A stretch of DNA of 64,000 nucleotides from Phoronis australis. Its lineage: Eukaryota > Phoronida > Phoronidae. The notes under the pieces were generated by a model. It saw nothing but the letters and a program-made list of their open reading frames with translations, made no database searches and was not told the origin of the DNA. Positions within the stretch are counted from its first letter, which is position 1; every line of letters starts with the position of its first letter. This document shows, in pieces, positions 1 to 14,200 of this stretch. A program made the position numbers and the translations under genes. Location: contig NMRA01000515.1 of the NCBI GenBank assembly GCA_002633005.1, positions 144,558 through 208,557 on the forward strand, written 5' to 3'.

Positions 1-2
1 TG

Positions 3-200
3 GTTGTTCATCTGAGTTCTCCACAGGTCCTCCTCGTGGTGAATGGTAAGCAGGTGGACTACTGTTCGTCCTTATCTGAAACAGCAATTCACATGAAGTT
101 TTTCTTCCTGCAGACTATGCCATCAACAAGTTCAGTGTTTGTTGGGATTGGATGCTATTTATTGAAACTCAGCCATAAGGATAAAAATTGTCACCAGTGA
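3..200 (+). CDS. 3'-terminal coding exon(s) of an unidentified gene, cut by the window edge
   Basis: An open frame enters from the left edge and can be read two ways. Unspliced, it runs from base 3 to a TGA at 198-200 (65 codons). Alternatively a strong donor at 46 (G|GTAAGC) joins a strong acceptor at 113 (long pyrimidine run, then CTGCAG) across a 68-base intron; the frame then continues from 114 to a TAA at 176-178, ending in ...MLFIETQP. A second acceptor-like CAG lies at 24-26. An AATAAA at 315-320 could be the poly(A) signal. The spliced tail looks more protein-like, but 68 bases is far shorter than the other introns here. I recognise no domain. The call rests only on open frame, splice signals and poly(A) signal. 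Confidence 0.4.
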   Translation, partial: VVHLSSPQVLLVVNGKQVDYCSSLSETAIHMKFFFLQTMPSTSSVFVGIGCYLLKLSHKDKNCHQ

Positions 201-320
201 CAGAACAAACTGTCACTGGTAACAATTTGAATAGGTTTTACTTTCCCTGCCTGCCCAAATTAATGCTTCAGCAACATGTAGTGCTGATACTATCGCTTAT
301 AAAATCATCCTCACAATAAA

Positions 321-1259
321 AAAGTCTGCAGAGTGAGGGTTTTTATATTGTTTTGCACTAGCTGGTGGTCAAAGATGATGTAAGGCCTTTGCAGTGGAGA
401 CATGCTGTGGCATAACTAGGAAACTCGATTGGAGAGTTGAATGTGTACTGAAATGTAACTGAGCCAATGTGTACTGTGTGTTTAACACATTTTAAACTTT
501 TGAAATGGTCAAGGTAGCATCTGGTTTTAAATTGAACACAAATATTTTATTTGAATAGATTAAACATTTTTGCATGTTTTACCAAAGCAGGTTCTTTGTG
601 ATACAATCAAATTGAACTTTGTGAACAAAAACACACAACTAAAGGTTTACGGAGGGCATCAATGCTAAATGTTGGATTTTTGACTATATCGAAATTGTCT
701 GGGCCTTTGGTTTTTCATGTGCATTTTTCTAAAAAATAAAATTGTTGGTTTTTGTTTTTATGAAAAGATGTAATCAATTTTGATCTAAATCAGGTATTTA
801 TTTTTGATCCTATTTCTGAAAATCTTAATCTATATCGGGCAATACATAGCACACATGAATAGTAAAAATATCCTTGAAATTTAAATTAACGTAAACTGCA
901 AATCGGTCAATAATGACATCACTGTACTACGATATGCACCTTCATCATAACAAACAACAGAACATACAGCCATATTAGTTTTGACTCAGAATACTCTTAA
1001 ATCTTAGACAAAAAGCTCAAAGTGTTACATTAACTTTACAGAAACATATTATGATAAATGTAAAACCCAAAACAAATGACCACTAAATTTGGTTAACTTC
1101 GGAACACCACATGTCAGAAATGGACGACTGGATTCATAGGAAATTTTCATATGCTTCATGCACGGTTCTCCAAAAAGCAACAGGACTTGTTTTTAAATGT
1201 TTATTTTGGCATGAAGGATTAGTGCAAAACAGTATAAAAACCCTCACTCTGCAGACTTA
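321..1259. mobile_element. Element bounded by ~40-base inverted repeats
   Basis: Bases 321-361 and 1218-1259 are near-perfect reverse complements (AGTCTGCAGAGTGAGGGTTT... on both arms), about 860 bases apart. The interior is AT-rich and holds no convincing ORF. The layout suits a non-autonomous DNA transposon or foldback element. The left arm begins immediately after the AATAAA at 315-320, so the element may sit just beyond the upstream gene's 3' end. Confidence 0.5.
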
Positions 1260-1323
1260 TGATTTTCACGGAGTTAAAATCTACAGTTTTGTAGATATTT
1301 GGCTAAATACACAGAGTTGTCAA

Positions 1324-1470
1324 TATGGTCCTACATAAGGTCCTACATAAGGTCCTACATATGGTCCTACATATGGTCCTACATATGGTCCTACATAAGG
1401 TCCTACATATGGTCCTACATATGGTCCTTCATATGGTCCTACATATGGTCCCGCATATGGTCCTACATAA
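1324..1470. repeat. 12-base tandem repeat (ATGGTCCTACAT)
   Basis: About twelve head-to-tail copies of ATGGTCCTACAT or its ATAAGG variant. The unit length is a multiple of three, so all frames stay open and give short VLHMVLHM-type translations. These are not genes. Confidence 0.9.
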
Positions 1471-2262
1471 CCCCAGAGCTTTGCTATTAGAACTCTGGTA
1501 TCTTAGTCACTATGTTCAGTAAACTCATAGCATTACACGCAGATGTAAAGTTGATGTTGACAAACACCAGGTAGACCGCATGAACTTCAAATCTACTACA
1601 TTCATAAGTTCATAGTGATGGCAGTCACTATAAATCGGACACACTATTATCACCAATTTGAGTAAACGTGTCCATCAAAAGAACAAAAAAGTGAAAAAAA
1701 AACGATCAAATTTGTTAGGCAGCTCTTATCACTATCAGCTTATTTGTAAGGGTGTGAAATTGCATTATTCGCAGAAAAAAAAAACCCTTATGGTATGCTC
1801 AGGAATTTTGATTGTCCAGTTTATCTGGCTATTCAGAATGGTCCATTACTATGAAAATGGGTTACGGACAGCATTGCATTTTCGTTTGATGTCGAACATA
1901 CTGTACAAAGAAATGTTACACAATTTAAAAAGAGGCCTTTCTACTTACCTTACATAATGTACAACAAGATCAATTAACTTTTGATCACAACATTTAAAAT
2001 ACTATAAGAACGAATGTTCATATCACTGACTTCATTAGAATATACGTAACGGAAAGTCACCTGTCAGAGTCATGGATGTTTTTGAAGCCACTAGCTTTTG
2101 GTTTCATCTCGAGGCCCGCCATTCCACCTGAAGAAGGTTTCAAGATGATACCGAGAGTTACTGGCTTCAAAAACTTTCACAACTTTGAAAGGTGACTTTC
2201 CATTACCCATTTAAAATACTCATTCTGTAATAAATTTTTCTATTAGCCAGATTTGAAAAAAA
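1471..2262. other. Non-coding stretch downstream of gene A, with a hairpin at 2048-2206
   Basis: No supported gene. Bases 2048-2062 (AACGGAAAGTCACCT) are mirrored at 2190-2204, and the inner TTTTTGAAGCCA is mirrored at about 2163-2175, giving a hairpin of about 160 bases. It lies 57 bases beyond gene A's stop, so it is probably in or near that gene's 3' UTR. It may be a MITE or a transcribed RNA hairpin. Confidence 0.5.
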
Positions 2263-5200
2263 CTAAATTATCCAAATCAACCCTGTAGTTAAAATTCCAA
2301 CCTTATGATCGTCAAGACTTTGAGCTTTTCCCATTCCACGTCTTTTTGGCACTGGAACAAAAAATTATTTAGTCCTTCAATGGAAGCAATATAACATTAA
2401 GTGAACAATGTATGACTTTAAGACTTAAGGCAGAAATTCCGTCTCCCTATTACTGAACAAAGTTTTTGCATTACTAATCATCAAAGTTTAGCAACATAAC
2501 CTTGACTGTTAACTAATAGTTTTGGATGTTTTCAGAGACTTTGACTTTGTTGAATTGAGATTTTCTTCCAAACATAGTGCCAAATAGTTGCGTGGAGTAT
2601 TTGAGCATTTGACAAAATGTTTGACACATGTTTGATGTCAGTTTTCAGACTTCAAATCCACGAATGCTGCCACTAGGAATATCGGACATAGTAAACAATT
2701 TGCCTCCATGTGACTAACAAACAGTACATTTACGGTATGTACTTTCAGTTGATGTTAACCAAAATCAGTAGGTAGTCTGCCTTTTCCAAAATGTTTTTTG
2801 TGCCTACCCCAACTGTTGCATTCGAGCTTCTCAATTCAAATGCCTAGTAAGATGTCATTGACTTTTAATTATTATATGTGACATACGGTACTCGAAGAAC
2901 CTGTTGATCAATAAGAGGTCTCTTATGAGTTTTATCTCTGGTGTTTTCTGCAATGGGCCCAACCATGAGACCTGCACACGTCTGATGCACTGCAAAAGAC
3001 CTGCACTCGTTTTCATGGTACCCGAAAAAAGGAGACCATCAGACAGTGTCATTTCTCATGCAACAGAATAACTATGTTTGGGGTATGGTGTTCCAATAGC
3101 TCTATGACTGTTGAGTTCATACCTTGAATGTAATTCGTCTTGAGTCACAAGTTGGGAAGCAGCATTGCATTACTGAGACTATTAAAACACCTAGCTGCTT
3201 GGACTGCATGATATGCACATCACTGCAAATGTACCAGTGCAACATTGCGCAATCCATCGTTATGTGATGAAGTGTAATTTGCTATTAGATTGATTTCCTT
3301 TTTCATGGTTTAAGTTAAACAATTAGGCGAAACACCAAAAGAAATTACGTACCGCCTCTAGCATGTCTTTCAAGGTCTTGAATGATATCAATTCGATCCA
3401 TTTGTTCCAGTATTAGGATGACCTCTGAAAATTGCCTTTTGGCAAAAGTCATCACCATATCTAAGACGATTGCTTTGGAAGGACTGTCACTTTTATCAAA
3501 CTGGAGCTAAAATGAGATAAATTGTAGAAACCTGTACTCTAACCTTTTAGTGGAAATGGTGAATAATTTATTCAACAAAACACTGCAGAATTTTTCTTCT
3601 CTTACACAATGTTGTTCTCTTTCAACAGTTATTAACCAAAAAGGAGTTTGGGTTCAGTTACTATTCAGAAGTTAAGCGACCACCTGTATCGGAGAACGGT
3701 GTCAGTTAACCATTGCAGCCCAAGTTAAACAGTATTGGATACACATATAACGTGCTTTGGTTACCTTTGAAAAACATTTTGAAGTGACTTTGCCGAGTAA
3801 CACATTAAACTGAACTTACAACATCATTTTGACTGTAATTTAGTTTACGAGCGAATGACAAGTGGTTTTTGCCTGGCAGAGTAGTTGGCCTTTCCAACCC
3901 CCTTATGAGATAGTCTCGCATGGTCTGGTCCATATCATACACCGTCTGCGGCCACATTGGATATGCTTCATAATTTGTGGGTCGTTGTTTCTGCGAAAAC
4001 AATCAACGTACTTACACTGAAACTGATAGAACCTCTGTCAGTGGAAATATTCCATAAGCTACCTTGAACTTGACCTGTTAGAAGTTGCAAATTTCCCAAG
4101 TTGACATTGACTGGGTTAAAGCATTGCAACAAAGCATCCTATGTTTCTGTTTTACTAGCAATGGTTCATTATTTTGCATTAAGTAAGAGGACTGGAAAAT
4201 ACAATGTACTATATGAATACAAGGTAGCCAATGTCCCGTGCTAAAATTTCTGTAGGGGGCAGCACACTGGAGCATTTACGGTACCTACATGGAAGCGTGA
4301 AAATCAAGAATGAGTCAAAATTCAGGCAAATACAGTCTAATCTATGGGCCAGTTAGGAGGACCTATTAGTCACATTTACTGTTTTCTGCATTATAACATA
4401 TCACTTCATCTACTACCTCAGTTCCTAATGTTGCAATTATTGATTGGTCTAAACCCAAACCCAGCATATAAATCCACAGTAGTTTCATGCACAATATGCT
4501 TGATCCTGGCATTAACGTTGTTGTTTTGTCATTAGCTTTGATCGGCTGCTGTGCATTTTCGTGTTAAAATTTGAATGCAATGGGTTATGCAAAACAACTT
4601 TTTATGTTCCTGTTAGCTTGAGTTAAGCAGTCACAGAGCACCAGTCAACATTAATTTTTCAAATTAAATAGTCTGTTATCTCATATGCGTTGAATCAGTC
4701 GAGTGCAATACGGCAACGTAATAATGTTTTCCGTATTCACCTACCGCACTACTTCAACAGTGACCTCTGACATGGAAAGTTCAAAAGTTAGGTCAATGTC
4801 GACTCGACATCATTAGCCAGTCCGATCATCAAACTTTCCAAAAATAGTTTAAAGTAATACAATTGCAACAGTGTAAATAACACATGCAATCAGGTCCCAA
4901 ATGTAACATCTGGTACAAAACTGTTAATAATATGACACTTATGTCTCAGTTTTCGATTGTTAAATCTTATATCGTCTGCAACTCAGGTGCCGATTCCTTG
5001 GTAGGCCCCTAACTACAGTATCAAATATTGTTGTTATTTAACTATTATCAGGAAAGGTTACAAGTTCAATGCACAATTACCATTGTTTTCATCTNCTACA
5101 TGGAAGCGTGAAAATGAAGAATGAGTCAAAATTCAGGCAAATACAGTCTAATCTATGGGCCAGTTAGGACCTATTAGTCACATTTACTGTTTTCTGCATT

Positions 5201-8200
5201 ATAACATATCACTTCATCTACAGTCTAATCTATGGGCCAGTTAGGAGGACCTATTAGTCACATTTACTGTTTTCTGCATTATAACATATCACTTCATCTA
5301 CAGTCTAATCTATGGGCCAGTTAGGAGGACCTATTAGTCACATTTACTGTTTTCTGCATTATAACATATCACTTCATCTACTACCTCAGTTCCTAATGTT
5401 GCAATTATTGATTGGTCTAAACCCAAGCCAAGCATATAAATCCACAGTAGTTTCATGCACAATATGCTTGACCCTGGCATTAACGTGGTTGTTTTGGTCA
5501 TTGTCATTAGCTTTGATCGGCTGCTGTGCATTTTCGTGTTAAAATTTGAATGCAATGGGTTATCCAAAACAACTTTTTATGTTCCTGTTAGCTTGAGTTA
5601 AGCAGTCACAGAGCACCAGTCAACATTAATTTTTCAAATTAAATAGTCTGTTATCTCATATGCGTTGAATCAGTCGAGTGCAATACGGCAACGTAATAAT
5701 GTTTTCCGTATTCACCTACCGCACTACTTCAACAGTGACCTCTGACATGGAAAGTTCAAAAGTTAGGTCAATGTCGACTCGACATCATTAGCCAGTCCGA
5801 TCATCAAACTTTCCAAAAATAGTTTAAAGTAATACAATTGCAACAGTGTAAATAACACATGCAATCAGGTCCCAAATGTAACATCTGGTACAAAACTGTT
5901 AATAATATGACACTTATGTCTCAGTTTTCGATTGTTAAATCTTATATCGTCTGCAACTCAGGTGCCGATTCCTTGGTAGGCCCCTAACTACAGTATCAAA
6001 TATTGTTGTTATTTAACTATTATCAGGAAAGGTTACAAGTTCATTGCACAATTACCATTGTTTTCATCTTTGATATCTCTTTTCAAGTAAGAAATCGTTA
6101 CATTTAAAACTGTTTCTTTTGCTAGAGAAAACTTGTAACCTAACGCGCAAGTATATACATATGGGATATGATTCACCACGTTAACAGTCTGGGTGAAGTA
6201 TTTAAAAAATCTGCCGAAAACGTGAAAGAAACTTAGGAAATCAAAGCGTGTGGGATAAACACAAGAAGTACCTCGATTCGCATAGATGAATTAATATCCC
6301 ACTTGACATTATTCCACATATTGACCAAAGGTCAAGGTCGATACGCGGAATAATGTGAAGTGGGACGTTAGTTCATCTACGCCACTCTCGGTACATTTTG
6401 TGTATTTATTTGAAATAAAAAATCACACTAAATTATTTTTAAGTTTATATTACAAAACAATGATTGCTTCACAACTCTTTAACAGACCTTAAAAAAAATT
6501 TACTCTCTGTTACTACCATGGTTTGAACACTTAACCATCAGCAAACAACATTTGGTAAAAAATTTTTGATTATTTACAGCAATGCAGTAAGACTTTGGAA
6601 AACAAAAATAATACAAATATTGTAATCTCCCCCAAAAACTGAAGAATTTTTACTGTTCAGTAATAACGTGAAATTGCTATGATAGTGACAGGGATTCAGG
6701 ATTCACTTTTGCAAAATTGCAGGTCGCCTAATATAACCTCAGATTTTGTTTGGTGACTGGTAACAATACCAGGCCACCATGCACTTATGTGAGTTCACAC
6801 TCAAAATACTATGCGAGGTAAACAGTAAAACAGACTTAGCTGGAAGCGATCAGCAAAAATTGAAATCAACCGTTAATGAGTCATGCACAGGTAAGACAAC
6901 CTGATATTGGGTGTATGCAGGGGAAACTGGTTGTTGCTGATCATGCAAGACACTCCTAATATTACATTAGACTTAAATGCAGGTCATGGGCCATTTGTTC
7001 CTGCGTTCACCACCTTTGACTTCAGGTATCTTGTTTCATTTTTGGCTCTTGTTCTCGTTTGTAGTGACCAGAACTTTTGCAACCTCCCCATTCTTTGTTT
7101 TGCAAATCTCACTTCCGATTTGGCAAATCAACACCAGCTAGATCCCAATATCATTTTTAAATGGCCACCCGTTATTTTTCAATTTCCAAATTTAAGAGCC
7201 CTGGGCATTAAGCAGTATGAATATGGTAAATAATCTACCTGTTGGGATTTTCCAGCAAAGACATGTTTGGTTTCCCTCTTAGTAGCTCTTCCGTTGTTAT
7301 CCTTGACATAGCACAGCCTGAAAAGGCAGTCTCCGGCAAACATAGCTCGATCTCTGAATTCTTTGAAGAATTCAACTCTGGCACATTTCGTGTAATAGCT
7401 TTCGTCCAACGTGGCATTGGCTTGCTCCAGTTTCTGTGTCTCGTGGTTGAGTTTTCCAAATTTAATTGCCAATGTTCCTGGCTCAGATAGTCCAGCCTGG
7501 AGCAGAAAAGAGCGGTGATCTTTAGGTAATCTCCAACAAAAGTGTTACAGAGTGTTCCAGTAAACATCAACCAAAATATACATGTGATCTTACAGCATTC
7601 TGATACCAAAATTCCAATTTTTCAAAATTAGCATACCCCCAGATACTGCTTTCTCATTGTATACAGGCTCCTCCTGTTCACTCAACCCTTGACTGAGCTA
7701 AGCGGAATAAAAGATATTTTAATACTTAACTGCCAGAAAGTAAAGCCATGAATTGAATCCAGTTGGGATTCTGGAGGTCAAACCACTTACCTACACTGTG
7801 TTCACATAAATTTTCCAGTAATTTTAATTTACAATTTTGAAATTCTGGATTCCAAAATATGGGAAGGCTGAGAAAGCAGTTTTAGAGGCGGCTCCACAAT
7901 AATGTTCCATAGTTTTAACAAAGTGATTTACCTGCAAATAAAATTCTCCCAGTTCCAATTTCTGAGTTGGGGGATTTAGTAGTATTAGCAAACAACCATC
8001 TTTAACTACTAAATTCTTGTCTATCTGCAAAAAACATGAACCATCTTAGAATAAATCAAAATCAACAATCTAGAAATTACACATGATAAATACCCAACAT
8101 TTCCAACACTTGACTAGTTATTGATCATCTGAATGTTGCAATCACAACTGTGGAAAGGCCTTTTCGTACCAACTTAACTCTGGTTACTGAGGAGTAAACT

Positions 8201-11200
8201 GTAATCGCCCAGTGTTATTTCAGTTGTTTGAGGACAAATTGAACATTTTTACAAATATTTCATGTAACATTGATCGAGAGAGACCCAGTTATTTTGTCTG
8301 ATGTATGCGCATGCAAAGTTTCAATTTGACTACTAGCCCGGAGGTTATCATCAAGATAGGTTCAACATTAGTTACATGAAAGTAATTGTATGTCATGATG
8401 ATACTGTTGATAAATTCAACAAAACTTACAAAAAACAACAACATAAAGTGTAAATAGCTGCTAGCCTGTTTAAGCTTTGAGACACAAAATGACTCATCCG
8501 CAAAACAGTTTACAAGATAAAACAACTTCTTCAAAAGTTCCAAATAAAAAATGCTAAAATTAATGTACAGCTGACCTATAAAATCATCCCAACCATGTAA
8601 CACTGAACAATTATGGCAGCAGTGAGTATACCACTTATGCAGTTGTTGGACTGATAAGATGGAGTGCAGCCAGTCTATGAAACAGTTCAAAGTTACTGCT
8701 TTATCACATTCTAACTGACACACAGTGGTGGCAATTTTTGAAAACCGAGACTCGCTTACCTTATTGAGTTTCTCCAGCAGTTTGGTAGTTTCCATAAGGT
8801 AGTTGATGTACAGCTTGTCGTTACCCTTGAATCGCTTCTTTTTTATTTCATGTAGGTCTGTTTTCAGGTGTGGAGCTTCATACCCAATTTTTTTCAAATG
8901 ATTGCAGAATTCATCCTCCTAAAACAAAGTTATATGGATAACAGGAAGGAGAAAACAACAATACCTTCAGAAAAGGACACTTTGAACTTGAAACTTAGAT
9001 GTTGCTTTATTTATTGCTGTATAGTTATGTTAAGTTATTGTTATAAATAATCATGTAATGCACAGTAATGGTCTCCCAAATCCAAAAATATGGTTTTGAA
9101 AAATGCCAATTGCCCATGACTGCAATGCAAACGGTGAGCTTCTAGGCGTATTTATTATTACCATGAAAATGGCGGCCATTAGATGGCTCAGAATGTGTTG
9201 AATGCGTCCGAAAATGGAAAGGTTCTGTCGTCTCCCAAACAGAAAGCTATTTTGTTAAATTTCATGAAAATCTTGGGCTACGAAGACAACTTGCCATCTG
9301 TTGTTCAGTTAATAGGAAAGCTTCCAAAAGATGTTGCAAAGGGGCTTAGGAGATACAACCGAAGATGCATCAAACGTCGCTAGAGTAGGGTGGCACTGAA
9401 TCGTCAAAGCGATGAAAAAGTGCTAAATTTCATGAAAATTAATCAATTGAAAGAACTTTGAAAAGTACAGAGGCAACCATGAAAAACTAAAATTGCCAAG
9501 AGGCAGCACAGCGGTAGTCGATCAGTCTGAAATTGGTGGTCATCTGTCATCAGCTTCATAGGAACATATAAAATCCTGCATGTGTTTAGGATATACAACA
9601 GTGGATGCCCAGACAGAGATGACGGCAATATGCACACACTTATAAATATTTGAGCACATTAAAAAGGAGAAGTCTGCAGTAACAGCAATAGACCAGCCTT
9701 AGGCCACCAAAAACAACTAGTGAATCACCACTTTCTACTATATGATTGACCTCAAGCTTACACAGATGAGCAGTGATTTTCAGGCTGTAGAAAAAGCTAA
9801 CAATTTAGTAATACTTGATACCATGCCGCCAGGAGTCATCTTTAAAGTGCTATACACACGCTGACTTACCCTAGAACATGTTAATCCTGGAACAAGTTGT
9901 CGCTTGGTTTGAGTGCTGACTGGATGCTATTTAAACTTTGTCTAGCACAATTAACCCCACTATTGACAACTTACTTCACATTATCATGGTCGGGTAACTT
10001 GTTCTAGGGTATCTTAGCCACTTCTAATTCCTGTGTGGTTGCAAACCTGGGGCAAGGCAGAAATAATTATCAGGTACCGTTACATATAGACTGGTTTTCT
10101 TTAGCGCGCTGTCCTCGCATTAGGTGTTCATTGTCACGGACAGAGTGACAACTTCTGCCTTACCCTGGTTATTGGATATATGCGTGTGTGTGCGTGCGTG
10201 CGTGTGGACACTTCACTTGTTCAAGGGTAGGCTGTGTGTGGATGGGACTTTAGTAAGTACCAGTTCCATAGCAACAAGTTGTCAAAATAAACAGTTAGTT
10301 TTTGACAGTTGGCAGAAGTAGTCGCTTTATTATGCACCCACATATTTATATGTGGACGCATTATGCCGTCATCTCCGTCCGTCCGGGCGTCCGTCTGGCT
10401 TCCGGCGTCTGCTGCTCTATCTCCAAAACCCTTTGACATACGTTCATGAAATTTGGCACATATGTTCCACTCATGAATGGGACGGCATGAGCGAACTATC
10501 GGACGGATCAGACTACCGGTGTGCCCCCTAGTGGCAATTTTAGTTTTTTACGCTTACCTTTGTATCTTCAAATGTCCTGAACGGATTTTCGTGAAATTTG
10601 GTATGTAGGCACCTATTTGTGAGATAACGCTATCCTCCCGTCTTCAGATGAATTCAACATAGTTTGCGCCACCTAGTGGCCATTTTTAGTGTTTTCGAGT
10701 CTGTTTTTGTGCGTCCACCCCTCTATCAACCAAACCGCTCAAAGGATGATTGTTAAAATTGGCATGTATGTGCTTACTCTAAAGAAGACAGCTGACAATG
10801 ATTTTCAGACGATTTGGACTACTGTGGCGCCTCCTAGTGGCAGTTTTGTTTTTTTTGCGCCTATGGCTGTATCTCCTAAACCATTTGCAGGATCTTAACG
10901 AAATTTAATAAGTATATTTACACGATGTTAACAACAGACGATGACGACTTTTGGACCGATCCGCCTACCAGTGTGCCCCCTAGTGGCAATTTAATTTTTT
11001 TACGTTTACCTCTGTATCTTCACAAGTCCTTAACGGATTTTCATGAAATTTGGTATGTAGGCACCTATTAGCGCGGTGGTGCTATCCTCTTGTCTTCGGA
11101 TGGGTTCGATCTAGTTTGCGACACCCAGTGGCCATTTTTACTGTTTTTGAGTCTGTTTTTTGGCGTCCACCCCTCTATCAACCAAACCGCTCTAAGTATG

Positions 11201-14200
11201 ATTGTGAAAATTGGCATGTATGTTCTTACTATGAAGAGGACGGTTGACGCTGAATTTCCCATGACTTTGATTACTGTGGCGCCTCCTAGTGGCAGTTTTT
11301 TTTGCGCCCATGGCTGTATCTCCCAAACCGTTTGCAGGATCTTTACTAAATTTAGCAAGTGTATTTATGTGCTGTTGACAACGGACGATGACGACTTTAG
11401 GATGATTCTGACTACCGGTATGCCTCTAGTGGCAATTTAAGTATTTTACATTGACCTCTGTATTTTCACAGGTCTTCAGGTGTATACTTTGTGTTACTTC
11501 GTGACTATGAAGGAAAAGTTCCAAGTAGAAATTTGTTTCTGGCATTCTAATGCTGTGCTAATCTCGTATGTTGATAAATTTGTTTTTTAATTCTATGTTT
11601 CTGTGGTGCTTTAAGCAACTGATGTATAGGATGTGCTTGTATTATGAAGATCACTCATATTTTGCCCCTAGCCTATTGAGGAGACAATGACCATGCCTTT
11701 CCATTTTGCAAAGTACAGCATACTACATATATGCCCTCTACTGGCCACTTTATGGTACCAATAAACAACCCTAGAAGGATACCGTATACGGTGCAATTGT
11801 GGGCGCATTTCAATGCTCCTCGTCGCTGTTGTATGTTGAGCAAACATCTTTCTGTCTCTGAAGTTGAGAAAAACCACAGCCAGCCAGTGTGTTATATGCA
11901 CTAATAATATGACTTCACTACAGGGGTTGGAAGCCAACTCTCACAATGCACTGCAAACACTGTTATTATTATGTAGGAAGACCCTACTGTAGTGTAGCGT
12001 TATAAGGATACACAGAACCTGAACTCTGACCACATTCACAAAATCTTACCATAGGCAATTTCTGAACACGTGACCAAAATTTTTGATCACTTGCTTTAAA
12101 AATTTTCTTTGGAAAGAGTGTCCGAGTTCAGGTTCTGTGGCAAGGTTTGTGTGTGTTCAAGAGTGTTCGTGGAGTTTGGCAAGGGTGCACGACCCTGGTA
12201 AGAGTTGGTTACCAATCCCTGAGTATTTTAAACTAAGACGTACAACATTTGAGACGTTAAGCATGTGCATGGAAGAGGCAAAACCAAGAGTTCAGCAGGA
12301 ATGCACAGTTTGCAGTGTTGTCATCCCAGTGGTGACTATGAGACACTACATGAAATTTAGTAATCCCAAGTTGCTTCAATATAATATGAAATTTACAACA
12401 TTTGAACCTAAAGGCATTAATCATGTAGACCAAATCTTGTAAATATACATAATAAACAGATCTATGTATTCTTTTTATTGACATGTTTTTAAACAATTAT
12501 GTTACCTAAACATAAAAAGCATTTTTTTTATAACAAAAGCCATTTTAGACCCATTTGAACTTGAATTTTGTCTCTGGAGACATGACAAAAGGCAATTTCT
12601 TTAGGAAAAAATGTATTGATACTACATTTCGCACCATTTCACTGGCTAAAACATACAAATCGAATGATGCCTTTTGCTATGAATTATAAAATGGTCGCAT
12701 GATATTCCTTGTCATTCCCATTACCAACTCAAGTCACAGTGCCATTTTGGAATTTGCAATTTCAATGTGAGTTTTTTTAAGACAATGATAATATCGATGT
12801 TCTAGTTTTGGTTTGTAACGGAAATGGAATCCTAATACGACAAAGAATACTATGAGACTGATTTTATGAGAGTAAAAAGGCCTTACTTGATTTTTGTAAG
12901 CCTGAGGGTGAAATGCAACTTTAACTGACTAATTTCAAAATTATCATCACCAGCAAATTAAGGCCTTATTCTATTGGTTTAAAGGGCAGAAATTTGAAAT
13001 GTTTATTTGGACAAGAAACAAAATGTCAACAACTAAAGCTTACTCCCCTCGTTACAACTGCTGTTTCCTCTTTTATTTTCTTTAGTTTCAGCCAACAACA
13101 ATTTTCAAATCCAGATATCAAATGAATCTCGCCATATATAAGCATTCATGCAGACTTTTGTCATCAGGACTCCTGTACAAATTATCTACCATGCTGAATA
13201 TATTAACCAAGACGAACAAGTCTATTCTCATTGATAGAATTACTGGTCTGCAAGTGAATTAAATTTACATCCTTTTCATTACTTTTTGTAGTATTTTTTC
13301 GCACTTTAACCCAATGTTTCACAAGCAATTTAATTCTATAAGCCAAACAATAGTTGCTACTTGCTAGACCCGAGTTTGGTGACTAAAATTCAAATAACAA
13401 GTCTCAATTTTGGGTAGATTGTACATCAAAATGAATCAATTTACATTAAGTGAAGAGTAACGGTAGATAAACTGATTTCATTAAAATTTGGGTACCAACA
13501 TCCAAATAATCTATACCTAGTGCCCTAAAGGGAAGTTATGAGGAGACACAGAATTTTAAATAATGGTGGCTTCTATTTGCGTATTCACTGATATTACTTA
13601 CCATAGCTATAGTGTGTAATGTAATAAATGCATAATCTGTATACTATATTTTGATATTCATCAGGCAACGCATATCAAACCAGGCTTGGATCCAGATGTC
13701 AGTGTAGGGGATCCAGACCCCTACTATTCAATCACTTTCACTTCGTTGGAAAAGAGAAGTCACAGTCACTCTATTTGTCCGACACCCCTGGACAAAATCC
13801 TGAATTCAAAAGCTGTTGGCTTACAGGAGGTCTATGACATCCCTGGGTACTACATATGGAAGAGGTCTCCGAGAAGTACTGGACCTGCAGCTTGCCAATG
13901 AATGGGTGTCTTATCTGACGAAATTTATCCATACCCATGAAATGGAGTCTTTCTGACATAATTCCCTACACAAGTATGGATTTCCAATTTCATTTCCAGC
14001 AAAAGGGTTCAATTTGAAAGTTGGATAGTCAGAAACCATTACTTTTTCTAGCAACACCAGATACCAAATAAATCTAGTTCATTGATGAGCATTCCTGTGC
14101 TCTTTAAAGTCTGGCATCAGGAAAGATTTACTAAAACCATTAACGGAAAGCAGAGAACCGGACACATCTACTTTGGCTAATTTTTATTGTATTTCTTCCC

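Noticed and set aside
1299-1522. Open frames with repeated SYIWSYIW or VLHMVLHM peptides
   Set aside because: They are translations of the 12-base tandem repeat, not genes.
7241-7251. GGGATTTTCC, a possible kappaB site
   Set aside because: It lies inside a coding exon of gene A and is not symmetric; likely chance.
7179-7490. Plus-strand frames opposite gene A exon 4
   Set aside because: They are antisense shadows of a well-supported minus-strand exon.
10689-11440. Plus-strand frames with APPSGSF-type repeats
   Set aside because: The repeated peptide is explained by the 452-base higher-order repeat at the DNA level, with different frames in different units.
12083-12442. 119-aa plus-strand frame
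   Set aside because: It starts inside a TIR element and has no splice context or recognisable domain.
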